From assembly GCA_029532415.1 (NCBI GenBank), contig JAQOTA010000058.1, positions 1,550,001-1,614,000 on the forward strand: 64,000 nucleotides of DNA. The letters are read 5' to 3'. Source of the DNA: Marasmius tenuissimus. Its lineage: Eukaryota; Basidiomycota; Agaricomycetes; Agaricales; Marasmiaceae. A model generated the notes under the pieces. The model was not told the DNA's origin, made no database searches, and saw only the letters and a list, made by a program, of their open reading frames with translations. This document shows positions 9,110-22,800 of the stretch, one piece after another. Numbering within the stretch: the first letter of the stretch is position 1; each line of letters starts with the position of its first letter. The position numbers and the translations under genes are program-made.

Positions 9110-10945
9110 TTATGCAACGAAGGAGAAGAGCTGTAAAAGGGGGATATGAGCGCTTTTCAGAGGCAACGCGTCGAAAAGGCGGAATGGTGCTCACCTGGTC
9201 TCCAGCATTATCGCACTGGGCAATATCGAGGAGTCCGTTCTTGTTGACCATGCATGAAGTCTTGGCATTCTGCGGAGCAAGGGGGATGGCAGCATTCTTG
9301 TTGGCCTCGTCGAAGGTGAAGAGCTGGGAGTTGGTGACTTGACCACCTGTAGGTCAAAGAGGTCAGACTTTCCTCGTAATAGACAGCGGTGATGTAGCTG
9401 GACTGACCTCCATCTGCGCGTCCACCGCAAGAGAAGAGGAGGACCTTGTTACCCTCGGCACGACGGTCGTCAAAGTTGAGGCATCCTTGGGTCTATACAG
9501 AATGGATAATCATGAGCGATCCAGAACGCAGTTACGCATGCAAACACCACGAACCAGAGAGCTGACGACAAGAGCAGCACCGGCGACGTTGTTGTGTTTG
9601 CCTTTGGTGATGACATCGAACTTCTGGTTGGCAGTCCCGTCGCAAGCACCGACCGTAACGGGGATCAGGTTCTGGCGGAAGTCTCCGGCGAGAGGGTCGA
9701 CACCGAGGCATTGACCATCAGATGTCTATGTAGGACAGATGGTATCATCAGCGATGAAGATAACCCGACTCGTAACGAGGTGAGAATAAGGCTCACCTTG
9801 ACCTGGACGCTTGAGAAAGCACGAGTCGCAGTGTCATCACGAACGTGGGCCTCCTCTGTGGCAGCCTCATCGATTCTTGTCGTGCCAGTTGGTCTGGCCG
9901 CGGATGCGGTGGTGGAAGCAGGTGCCTGAGAGGCGGTTGCTGCTCCAGTAGTTTGAGCGTCACCTGTGGTAGGGGAAGTTGAAGTGACCGTAGAAGCGGG
10001 GACAGTAACAGTGACCGTAGCCTGGCAGTCTGCGGACTCGGTGGACTCACCATTGCCGTTGTCATTGCCATTTCCGGCACCAGAGTTGTTGGGAGGGGTG
10101 GGAGGAGCGGGGTTTTGAGCGGCGGTGCCACCAATGGTAAATAACTAAAGGAATTCCCGGTAAGGCAGGTTTTGACGTGAGAGCATCGGAAACACGGACC
10201 TGATCATTAGAGGCAGCATTGGGGTCGCAATTTCCTTGATCGAGCTTGCCACCCTTGACGGTGATACAGACCTTGTTCTGACTGTTCTTGGGTGTCAGCG
10301 CCAAGGGTCCATCGCTCCCGTCGAATGGGAATAACTGCGAGTCGGTAGTTTGTCCACCTAAGAATCTGTCAGCCCTCTGATGAGGCTGCACAATAGGTCT
10401 CTGTACCTCCATCCGCTCTTCCTCCACAAGAAAAGAGGAGTACCTGGTTTCCAGCGGCTCTCCGAGGATCGAAGTTCAAACAACCATTGATCTAGAACGA
10501 TGCATTATTACGGAACATTCATCCCTTCAAGTCGACTCTCAGGGGAGCCCGGACTTACCAAAGAGCTCACAACAAGAGCGTTCCCAGGTTGGTTATTATG
10601 CTTTCCAGCGGTAATGACGTCCCACTTCTGGTTATCACTTCCGTCGCAAGTCGCCACCTGAATAGGGATCAAGTTCTGTCTGAAATCGCCTCCGAGCGGG
10701 TCTACTGAAAGACATTGACCATCCGCCGTCTACAATAGGGTGGGTGGCTAAGAATGAGGGTCGCAGGACGGACGCATGATGCCTACCTTGATTTCAGATG
10801 CAGTGAAAGCTCGGGTCGCAGTATCGTCGCGTTGTTGAGCTTCCGCAGTTGCCTGCTCGTCGATCCTAGTTTGACGGGAGAAAAGGGGAGCCGCCAGGGC
10901 GAAGCTTGCACCGTAGATGCCAGCGATGATAGTCTTGGACAACAT
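9110..10945 (-). CDS. Secreted protein with two QxW (ricin-B-like beta-trefoil) domains from internal duplication
   Basis: There are nine exons on the minus strand: 10945-10787, 10729-10559, 10491-10407, 10357-10200, 10144-9797, 9725-9555, 9492-9408, 9346-9195 and 9130-9110. The N-terminus is a signal peptide (MLSKTIIAGIYGASFALAAP), which fixes the start; an ATG 24 nt upstream would spoil it. Two homologous halves follow. Each has a leader (TRIDEQATAEAQQRDDTATR versus TRIDEAATEEAHVRDDTATR) and then a trefoil segment with QCL, QNLIP, CDGSDNQKWD or CDGTANQKFD, and GCLNFD. A Thr/Ser/Pro/Asn-rich linker, likely O-glycosylated, joins them. Carbohydrate binding outside the cell is inferred from the fold; the ligand is unknown. 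The last exon encodes only LFSFVA. Matching exons in the two halves are 171/171, 85/85 and 158/152 nt. Confidence 0.85.
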
Positions 10946-11575
10946 GATTCTTGAATTCGTTACAGGCAAAGGGAAACCAGTTCAGAGCAGTAGAGCAAAA
11001 GGAAAGGAAAGTGGATCCCGACTGGCAGGAGCTGAGAGAGAGTAAGCTGATGGAAGAAGGAAAGGAAGGGGGATGTTGACAATCGTGAAACGTTTTTTAT
11101 AAGTATTGGGAAGGAACTTCATTTTGATTGCCGTAAGCATTGAGCGTAATCCGGAGACGCAAAGCTCGGTTGTCAGGGACCTCCAAGCGGCCTTGAATTG
11201 GCGTTTAGGATTTCAAGCTTGCTTCACGGACATTCACCAGCCTTTGAGGCTCTATACGGTCCCCAACAGCTCCTGCGGCCCATCCCAAATGAACATGAAA
11301 AGCTGGATTGATTCTGTCCAAATTGTTACAAGACATACACAGTCGAACTCGTTCTGACGCGGGCCACCGAGCCACGATCTGCCACCGGGCAGGCACACTC
11401 TTACGAATGAATTGATCAATTCATTCGCGCACAGGTCACCTTGATCGAAATCATTCAACGGACCCTGCAGAGGGCTCTAAGAGCTGCGTAACGCATGAAT
11501 TCAGACAAGGATCCACTCTCGAATCACGATGGCCCACTCCGAATGCCACCTAAGATCTCCCAAGATGGCAACTTC
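10946..11575. other. Intergenic region upstream of the QxW gene
   Basis: The region contains the promoter of the QxW gene on the minus strand. It also holds the 3' end of the transporter transcript, which is read from the same strand. ORFs around 11106-11458 have no recognisable content. Confidence 0.4.
11095..11101 (-). promoter_or_regulatory. TATA-like box of the QxW gene
   Basis: TATAAAA on the minus strand lies about 150 bp upstream of the start codon at 10945, a plausible core promoter position in a fungus. It is a motif match only. Confidence 0.35.
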
Positions 11576-13731
11576 TTACAGTTGACCTTGATCATCAACA
11601 CGAGCCTTGATATCGTTATCAGCTTGCTCGTCGTCTCTCTCTCGCACCCTCCCATCTTCGAGTGCCCCGATCTTTGCCCCGACTCCAGTGGTTGTCGTTC
11701 CTTTAAATTTCCATGCTGGAAGAGCGGGTTTGTGTTCGAAAAGCTCGTCCAGCTCTTCCAACGAACGTCCCTTCGTTTCGGGGACAAAGAAGAGCGCGTA
11801 AAACATCGCTACGGCCGCTATTGAGCCTAAGAACCACCGAAAAATGTTGAGTCGCTCATATGGCGCGATGGAATGGTGAAGACTGACCGTATATATATCC
11901 GACTCGGGCTTGGAGATTTGCATAAGGTGGGTTTAGGAGATATGGTAGAGTGAACGAGACAGCGAAAGCGCAGATCACGTTCACCATAGATGAAAAGCCC
12001 ATGGTCTTCTCCCTATATACACCGTGAGGGTTAACAACCGGCCGTCATTGGCGACAAGACTCACCTCAGAGCGCCTGTTCCGATCTCCGCCGCCCTGTCA
12101 GGTCCGACTAGTCAGTGTCACATTGAAAAGAGCATCAAAGCCACCCGTACACGACGTAGGAGCTAGGAAACAATCAGCGCAAGACTTAGGTGCCATATAG
12201 GTGATAGAACGTACAGAGGAGCCCAGGAAACACTGAAGCTGAAGGTGAAAAGCATGGTTGCAGCAACCATCATATTTTTGCTGGCTTCAGTGATAGACGA
12301 ATGTCCACCGATTCCGGCCACCAAGAACAACCAGAGGCTCTGCAGGAACGCGCCTGCTACGAGGACCGGTCTTCGACCAAAAACCTCGAGAAGGACCATC
12401 CCTAAGAAACAAACAGGAATCGAAACAGCAGTACTTATGAGACTGTAGGTGAAAGCCATCGACGCGAGACCTGCTCGAATATAGAACACGCTAAGAATGT
12501 AAGAATAAGTCGCGGTTCACAATTGTTCCCCAGTGGAAAACTGAGCTACCCACGTTCCGTATTGACTCGTGAAGGCCTGACCTGGGGCGCAGAGTTCAGC
12601 AACCGAATCAATGACTGACGGTCTTGAACCTACCCGTGAGCTGCTGGAAAGCGAAAACTAGGACACCGTGAGGAACTGGAGTGTGGAGTTGCACGATCAC
12701 ATACCCATTGTGGCGATGGTCGTTCGCCTTAAATTCGTTCCACGGAACAAATCCAACCATCCCAATTTTTGTCGGTCAAAGCTTTCATGGATTTTTGATT
12801 CCTGGCGAATGCTTTCTTCCAGTGCGTCTACTTCCTCGGTGCATAATCCAGCCCGAACATCCTCTTTCGGACGCACTTTTTCTAAGACCGCAATGGCATC
12901 GCTTCGCCGGCCTTTGTAAAGCAACCATCTCGGAGAGGGCGGGACAAAAGGAAGACCACACAGGATCAAGAACGGAGCAATCATCTGTACGGCAACGGGC
13001 TGAGATAATGAGGGTGTCAGCGTGGGCTCTCCTCACAACAAATGAGAGGTACGCACGATCTGCCACCCACTGTTCACGAGAGAAGTACTGTACCGTCGAT
13101 TGACACCCGAGGCAATCAAAGCCCCACAGGCTAGCAGCATCTGCAAGCTACCAACGACAGGACCTCTCAGCCCAGCAGGAACGATCTCACTTTGGTATGT
13201 CGGAACAACGTTCTCGACGATGCCTAGATTTGGGTTTCAGCCTTAGTACCTCTCCGAGAGGTGCTCCCATCGCACTCACCGACCCCAATGTATACGATGA
13301 TCCTCCCAACTAAAAATTGGGCCGCTTTCTTTGCTGTGAGTTGAATTATGGTCCCCACAATTGTCACAGCACACAATACAATCATTCCGACACGGTGGCC
13401 GAACTTCTCCGTGCAGGGCCCAACAATAATCGTTCCAATCAGCTTGCCAAGGAATGCCAACGATGTCAAAAGCGACGATGTTCGTGCAGGCAACGCGAAT
13501 CGATTCAGCTTGCTGTCGAACGTCCCAAACTGTCTTCCAAATGCTGGTATGGCTTGCACCCCTCCAAAACTAGCCGTATCGTCTAGACATGTGTTAATCA
13601 GCACACAGCATCAAAAATCAGGTTCAAATGTACTGTAACTCACACCCATATATGATGTTCCCAAGAGACATGAGCCCCACGATGAAGAAAAGCCTTGGTG
13701 TTAACTTTCCCAACGCACCACGGATAGACAT
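11576..13731 (-). CDS. MFS sugar porter
   Basis: This is a 12-TM plasma-membrane sugar:proton symporter of the major facilitator superfamily, sugar porter family. The start MSIRGALGKLTPRLFFIVGL leads into TM1 and YGYDTASFGGVQAIPAFGRQ (exon 1 13731-13644; next exon begins 13582). Signatures are TEKFGHRVG after TM2, VPTYQSEIVPAGLRG, PPSPRWLLYKGR before the central loop, FGRRPVLVAG, LNPPYANLQARVGYIYG, and PETKGRSLEELDELF at the end of TM12. There are at least eight exons with short introns. The tail is hydrophilic and ends EDGRVRERDDEQADND. The sugar specificity cannot be read from sequence; the motifs recall fungal hexose and alpha-glucoside transporters. It is divergent from the arylsulfatase with 468 bp between the starts. 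Confidence 0.85.
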
Positions 13732-14199
13732 TGTGTCGAAGACAGGAAGCTGTGATGTCGTTCGAGGAAGGGCCTGAAGAGAACGGGGAAAGGCTCACTC
13801 TTATGTACATGGCTCCCGCTTCTCATGATACAAGGTATTAAACAATCTTAATTGAGTTCCCCACATGACAGTACATATTCGGTCGTGCGCCGAAAGTTGC
13901 ACCTGAATGTGTGCTCTCTTGCGACGGCGAAGACGGAATAGCGTTTGTCGCTTGCTAGATGGCGTCAGGATCCCGAATGTATCCCGCCCTTGCTCGAAAT
14001 ATAGGCTTCGAGCCTATCCAAGATAAGCATCTGCATTTTGGTAAAGATGGATTTGGTACAGGCGGCAGGCATGTTTAAAGTTTGAGAATGTGATGGGCGT
14101 GCTCATGGGACCATCAAGAATAGGAGGGATGGCGAAGACTGGGATATATATATGGCCGGGTAATCTGTCTGCTACGGTAGCCCTTGAGACCGAGAGAAA
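13732..14199. other. Divergent intergenic region between sugar transporter and arylsulfatase
   Basis: Both start codons face away from this 468-bp stretch, so it carries two promoters and could coordinate them. A TATATATA run lies at 14145-14152, about 50 bp before the sulfatase ATG. I see no ORF of interest. Confidence 0.45.
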
Positions 14200-16285
<2,086 letters not shown>

Positions 16286-16414
16286 ATTTGGGTTATATAG
16301 ATCTTGTAACATGATGATAATCTTATCTTATCCAGTACCCCTCGGGTCGGTCCCCGTATACGCTCAGCGTCTTCAACTGTCGTCTCGCTCGAACTCCCAT
16401 CGTCGATGGTCTAG

Positions 16415-17921
16415 ATGTCCAATATTATCCTTGCCCTCATCTCAGTACTGCTTCTTACTCACCACACTGTCGCCCAACTCAGACCTCTTTATTTGGAGTT
16501 TTCTGCTCAACACGAACTGCGCCGGCCGGAAGAATCGTCACACTCAATCTCTCTATCTCATCTGTCCCCGACTGCCACGTTGAAAGCACGCCCTACGACT
16601 GTTCACCGCATTAGGTCCCAACCTGTTACTGATGTCATCCGTCGATTTCGGGAGCGTTCTGTGGAACATGGCGAGTCAGAAATACTGGAATGGGATCCTG
16701 TGGAGGTATTAGGTCCGGATATCGAGGATAGACATACTCTTGCGCAATTGGCTAGGTTCGCAAGCACCCGCTTTTGATATCTCTGTTCATCAACTAACTG
16801 AATCTACCTCGGGCAGAATGGCGGGGAATGCTTATGCTTTGCCCGGACGCAAGAATTGGTACGATCTGGATGGAGCTTGGAACACGGTGTGTAAACCTAC
16901 CTTCATTGTCCTGCTGAATTCTAACTTGTTAATCTACTTCTTAGAGCTTTCCGGTCGGGTGGGAAGACCCCGAGAACGGATTCAGAGGACAGGTTTTCAT
17001 TTCATCCACCAACTCGACTGTAATCCTCTCCATCAAAGGTACCACCCTCCAGGGACCGACGTCGAAGAAGGACAAGTTCAACGATAATCTGTGAGTTTAT
17101 CAGTCTTACTTTCAACGGCTCTGAGGATTGAGATATGTGCACCACCGTACAGTTTGTTCTCCTGCTGTTGTGCCAGAGTCGACTTTACATGGGTATTTCG
17201 GACCGTCTGTGATTGCTACATGCATAGCTGGACCTGCGGCAGCACATGTTTATCGAAAGCCTTAATCCAAGAAAGCCTTTTCTACTCTACCGGTGTTGTG
17301 AGTCCCATGTACCTTCGAACGCATCTTTACATTAACCTTTGCAACTCAAGGGCCTCGTGAACGACCTCCTAATGCTGTATCCCGAGGCTGACATTTGGTT
17401 GGTTGGACATTCCCTTGGCGGAGCTCTTGCCAGTCTTCTTGGCTCTACGTTTGGGTTGCCAGCGGTAGCTTTCGAATCTCCTGGAGAACGACTTGCCGCG
17501 GAAAGGCTCCATCTGCCTCTACCTCCTTCGTCCCTTTCTCCCTCTTCATCGGTACTGCCAGTCACCCATGTATATCACAATGCAGACCCTATTCCTCAGG
17601 GCGCCTGTACTGGATTCGGTTCCCCGTGTGCCCAAGCGGGCTATGCTCTGGAAACTCGTTGTCATCTGGGAAAGTCTATCGTCTATGACACTGTAGGGCA
17701 GCTGGGGTGGGCGGTCGACGTGAGGACACACCCAATCAGGCAGGTCATCCGACGGCTACTTGACATGGATGACCTAACCTGGGAAGAAGGGAGAGAAGTC
17801 CCCAGAGCTGTTGGGGAGGAAGGCTGCAGCGTAGGTGTTCGCTATCTTTTGAATATTATTACCTTACTCACCCCCACTGGATTAGGACTGTTTCAAATGG
17901 ACGTTTACGGACGAAGACTGA
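16415..17921 (+). CDS. ATG15: Atg15-type autophagic lipase
   Basis: This is a putative phospholipase that breaks down autophagic bodies in the vacuole, reached through the multivesicular pathway. The N-terminal signal anchor is MSNIILALISVLLLTHHTVA. The lipase serine lies in IWLVGHSLGGALASLLG. Atg15 hallmarks follow: AFESPGERLAAERLHLP, HVYHNADPIPQGACTG, SPCAQAGYALETRCHLG, and VDVRTHPIRQVI. The end is EEGCS, then after an intron DCFKWTFTDED. Splicing is at 16755 (AG|gttcgc), after DGAWNT (gtgtgt...tag), after FNDN (gtgagt...cag), after YSTGV, and after EEGCS. The final exon is short and sets the stop at 17919-17921. The motifs make the family assignment firm; exact exon borders near 17285-17350 are less sure. 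Confidence 0.92.
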
Positions 17922-18029
17922 ACACATCTTGCATTTAACAACCGTCTAATCCTGTAATATCAGAGTACACTGTATATCTAGAGAAGTTCGTTCCGACAAC
18001 GATGACTATCTTCATGTGATGACGTGTGC

Positions 18030-19836
18030 TTAGCGACTCGCTCCTCCTATGCGTTTTCCCTGAACGTACACCATTGAGATGTTTCTATCATCTCCACAGT
18101 ACAGGAATCTCTCCAACATGGTATCGAGATCCTTGGTACCAGCAACCCCCGAGTCGGACCCCCAGAGGGCAGGGTTGCCCATACTGGTTCTTACATCAAC
18201 TACCAGCGCATCAAATGACTTTCCGGGGCTAAAAGAGCCCACACGATCTTCTAGGTCGCATACTTGTGCGCCCCCAAGAGTTGCGAGATACAACAGCGAG
18301 GCGACGGAGAGTTGTTTATTGCCGAATGGACCTAACGAGCCTGTGTCTGGCTGCATCGCGCGGATTTTCGACGCGATACTAGCGTTCCGTATTGCGTTGA
18401 GTATCGAAGGCGAATAGCCTCCAGATACATCCGTACCCAGACCAACCTATTATCATACATCAGAACGATACAATCAATGGATGAATAAGAGCCGTTGAGT
18501 ACCTTGATACCTTTATCTAGATACTTGCCAACTGGCGCAACTCCGCTGTTGAGATGAAAGTTGCTAGTGGGACAGTGACTGATTCCCGCTTGGCGCTCCT
18601 TGATGAGAGCCACCTCCTCATCTTCAAGATGTACAGCATGAGCCAATATGGTATTACGACGAAGTAACTTGAACTTGTCATAGACATCCGCGTATGAGCC
18701 ACATTCGGGGAAGAGACTCTTCGTGAACTCGATCTCTGATTTGTTCTCGGATACGTGGGTTTGTATGTGTAAGGAAGGATCGGAAGATACGAGATCCCCA
18801 AGGTGCGATAACAGTGGGTTGCTGCAAGAAATAGCGAAGCGAGGAGTAACAATCGGACGGACCAACGGAATGCCGGAAGGACCCGTGTCCAGAGAACGTA
18901 TATGTTCGATGAGGGACTTTGTGTCCTGAAGGGAGGTTTCGGGAGAATCTTCTCTGTAGTAATCGGGAGCATTGCGATCCATGTTGCATTTCTGTTGTGA
19001 TTGTTAGCTGATGTATGTAATAAGACCATGTTCAGGCGTACCCCAACAAATGCACGTTGACCTAGAGCCTTTTTGAGTCTTCGCCATTGTTAGGACGAAA
19101 TGAAGACGTACCAAGTGACTGCACAATATTGGCTAGAACCTTCGTAGACCCCAAATGGAGTGAGCCATAATAGCAACAAGTGGTTGTCTTTCAACAAAGA
19201 TATGAGTCAGCATAGCAAAAGCGAAGGCCCTGCTAATGGTTGACCTACCCCCGCGTTTATTATGCGGCGCACTATCTCTGAATATGCTGCTTCGGCGAAC
19301 TTGTCGTCAGAGAACTTCGCCTCCATCGGGAAAGTGATGTTATCCAGCCAGTCCAGAAGCTCGTACTGAGCACCTCTTCGGAAGAATGTTGAGCTTGGAG
19401 TTTTCCAAAATGGTAAAGATGATACATACAATCCGATGTTAGGTAGTTGAGGTGCGTGCTGGTCAATCACAGATCGTAGAAGGAGAGGCATTGAGTACTA
19501 TGACTACGCTCCAGCCAGGATCTCACACACCGTATGAGTATCAATGAACCCCGGTATGATAAACTGCCCTTCTTTGAGAGCCACAACCTCAGCATCGATA
19601 CATCCGTTCTGGAGTAGAGTTTCCTGAACCATGGAATCCTGAATGTCGTGTGCTATCCATTCTACATTTCCCTGCGGACTGAGAGCGAGTAGGGTGTTCG
19701 AGCTTGCTTTATAGGATGTGAGGGTCTCTGGATTAATCACGGAGCCGTAGAATACTTGCATGATGGTTGTCGAAGATATCGTGAAAAAGCGGGTGAAGGC
19801 GTACGGAGCGCGTAAGAGAGATCCGGAAAGCGACAC
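18030..19836 (-). CDS. GUD1: Guanine deaminase
   Basis: The enzyme converts guanine to xanthine in purine salvage and catabolism. The amidohydrolase metal motif PGFIDTHTHAPQLPNIG is split by an intron after DTHT (19508 region). GLGAQYELLDWLDNITFP, YYGSLHLGST, HIQTHVSENKSEIEF (metal His), LAHAVHLEDEE, GISHCPTSNFHLNSG and VGLGTDVSGGYSPS (catalytic Asp) follow in order. The C-terminus has LGGAQVCDLEDRVGSFSPGK, typical for this family. There are about six exons with short introns. Start 19836 gives an extra Arg- and aromatic-rich N-terminus (MSLSGSLLRAPYAFTRFF). The internal Met at 19761 (MQVFYGSVINP) would give the usual family length, so two starts are possible. It converges on ATG15 with about 108 bp between them. 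Confidence 0.92.
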
Positions 19837-22800
19837 TCATGACAGTGACAAGGAAACGAGAGCCGTAGCTTAGACGCCCGTCTCCACGTGCTGATAAGAT
19901 AAAGGTATCAAGAAGCGCCCAGTCGCAGAGCTTGTCGTCTTGCGTCCATGTTCTCCAGGCTCCCAGTGCCCATTCACTGGGCCTGGCTTGCGCTCAGCTT
20001 GTGGCGTTCAAGACATCGACTTCATGTACTCCATTCTCCTCGCTCAACTCTCTTGACGCTTGCAAACCTATCTTGAGGTATTGTTGTTCTGGGTAACGCT
20101 TTATCATGCCACTTTCGTATCCACACGATGCACCTGAACGCCGAATTTAGACTGTATATGGCTAATCGAACACATGCAACCGCACATGAATATGGGGGCC
20201 CCCTTTGGACAAAATTATTGACGTCAACCGTCAGTGCGTAAGCTCCGGGCATTCGCCGTTTCATCACCGATCCTTCAGCACTCAACCTTTCGCGCACAAC
20301 CAACGTACGATTTGATTATTCAGAAGAGGTATGCTGCCTTTTATAGGCACTAGATAACTCGGACAATTTGGAGATTTTTTCTGGACGGGCTTGCCGTCCT
20401 GGGAGGGCCGAGGCTCAGTGACAGTCTGAGCATGAGCAGGAGGGCACGTGATTGCGCGTGACTGACGCGACCTGAACGCGTCGCGAGTTTGTGGGAAGCT
20501 GGGCCGAGATCTGAGCACTTGCCACTCGGAAACATATTCCGACTCAATGAAAAGGGTGTGAAATCGATGACCAGTGCTGATCAAGCGCTGCTTTTGGACG
20601 GGAGACGCCGCGAGTATGCCGCAGGTTTTCAACAATCTCACATTAGGTTGGTCTTAGTACATACTTCTAGAATGCTGTTCAATGTCTGCCCTATAGCGCG
20701 TAATATGACCAAAATATACCTCCAATATCATTACTCAAATCAAGAGAGGCACCATTCCGCTGCGTCCTGAATCTCCCCGTTTTTCCTTTCTTTGTTCAAT
20801 AGCCGAATTGGCATAGTATACATACCCTCTCGAGCACACTTTCAGTGAGTCCCATACAAGCGAGTCACACTCAAGAGCCATTATTCGAGACTCGAACCAT
20901 TATCTGAGATCACACTGCACGGTACATAACCTCCTTGTTCATTGTTGTCTCTCTGACCTTGAACCGGCGACTACAGTATCGGACCAAAAAGTGAGAGGCA
21001 GCCAAGTCAATCCATCAACTTGAGAGAGCAAGCCAGCTATCAAGGGCCAACCGGTCAAAAGTCGAAATGAATAGCTTGGTTGAAGTGCCAGAGTGGGTAA
21101 TGGCCAGCAAAATTCTGGTGAGATCAGAGACGATTCTACCTGCTTCAACGAAAAATGACGATATCTAATACCTATACGCCAAGTAACGGCCGAAACAGAG
21201 AGTCGGAGGTCGCATGGGTGAAATCTATGGCCCAGAAGGAAAGGTCGATACAGTATAGTATAAAGTGGCTCACAATGAACATGAAAATGACAACAGGTTT
21301 CCCCCCTTTCACAAGAATGCTCTCAGTAGCACTCCCCCTTTTGTCCCCTCTTGAAAACGATCCTGAGGCTTCCTACTGCTGGGCGGATCTTGTGTAAATG
21401 GTGGCCGCTGGCGAGTCCGAGCCTGTAGCGCTGTGCCCAAATAGAAACGAAATGTGAGTGTGTTGGTCCGTGCGTGCCAATCCCCCTTTCATACTTGCCG
21501 TGACATTGATCTGAGTCCCTAATTCCCCTCTTCCATTGAGATTGTCGGAAGGGCCCGCGGCTAGTCGTCGCCCATTAGTTTGACCGTGCGGCTGCCTTCT
21601 ATCGCTCCGCACGAACGCGGCCAGTGACCAACATAATACAGGTTTCCTCAGACCTGTCAGTGGACGTCTTTCAATCTACAATCTACTTCATCTTAGATGC
21701 CAAAGTCCATAAATACCACCATAGGCGATCGCTGCGATCTTGATAATACCCTTGGTAGGTCTCTCGGCAGATGTTTGCCAATTTGCTACGAAGCCACTCA
21801 ACGAAATACCAGTTAGACCTTGCCCACCTCAGCCACAGGTGCCATTCATGAAGAGAGTGAAACGGCGGGGCTCCTTGAGGGTTTTGAATCTATGGGCACA
21901 ACTCGAAAGAGTAAGCACAAATTCTGACAGCCACAAAGTACCCTCACCAGACCGGCTCTCGACTTCCAGCCCACTAGAATTTCGTTCAAGAAGGCGGCGT
22001 GCCTTGGGACACGTTCGAGAGGTAGTTGAATCACCCACATTTAAGTCGGCGTTTGGCTTTCTTGATTTGAGCAGAGTGTAGCGTGTTACTGCGATTGAGA
22101 AGAATTCATGACCAGAATGAGCATGGAACACCAGAGGTGCTGATAGGTAGGTGGCAGGCTTGGTTGGACTTTAGTACATGATCCAAACTCGACATAACCA
22201 GCACGGAGAATAACTAGCAAACGAAATACCCGTCCACAGATACTATGAACATTTTGATTTTTAGTTTGGAGCATCTTCCAGGGACCAGGGATCGTCCGAC
22301 AGTGAGGAATGGGGAACGAGAGGCTCTGAAATTGACCTGTCAACACACGTATGTCCATATGCTCTACAACAAATTCTATTTCCTAAGTGCTTGGTGCGGT
22401 CTGCGAGTTGGAGGTCACCGATCAAATCCTTTATATATCACGATGAAGACAAAGTATCTATGAAGAACATCATAGTGTCAGTTATACGAACGGAATGCCA
22501 TGAGTGTAAATCAACTCACCGGGAAAGCAAATTGTATAACGGCGTGTGGTTGCAGGATCCCGGCTATAGTCTAAGATATTGTGACTAGTATCGCATGGAG
22601 AACATATCATCTCGTAACGGGCTCACTGAAAGGGTAAATAGCAAGTAAAACCGAATATTTGAAGAGATGTTTGTAGATACTATACTTGGTGTAAATACAG
22701 TTATAAAGTTGCCTGTTTGCTGATGGTGAGGAAGGTGGTAATCTGAGGTCTTTGGGTTGAAGATGGCACCCGTGTATCATCCATGGTGCGCAATAAGGCC

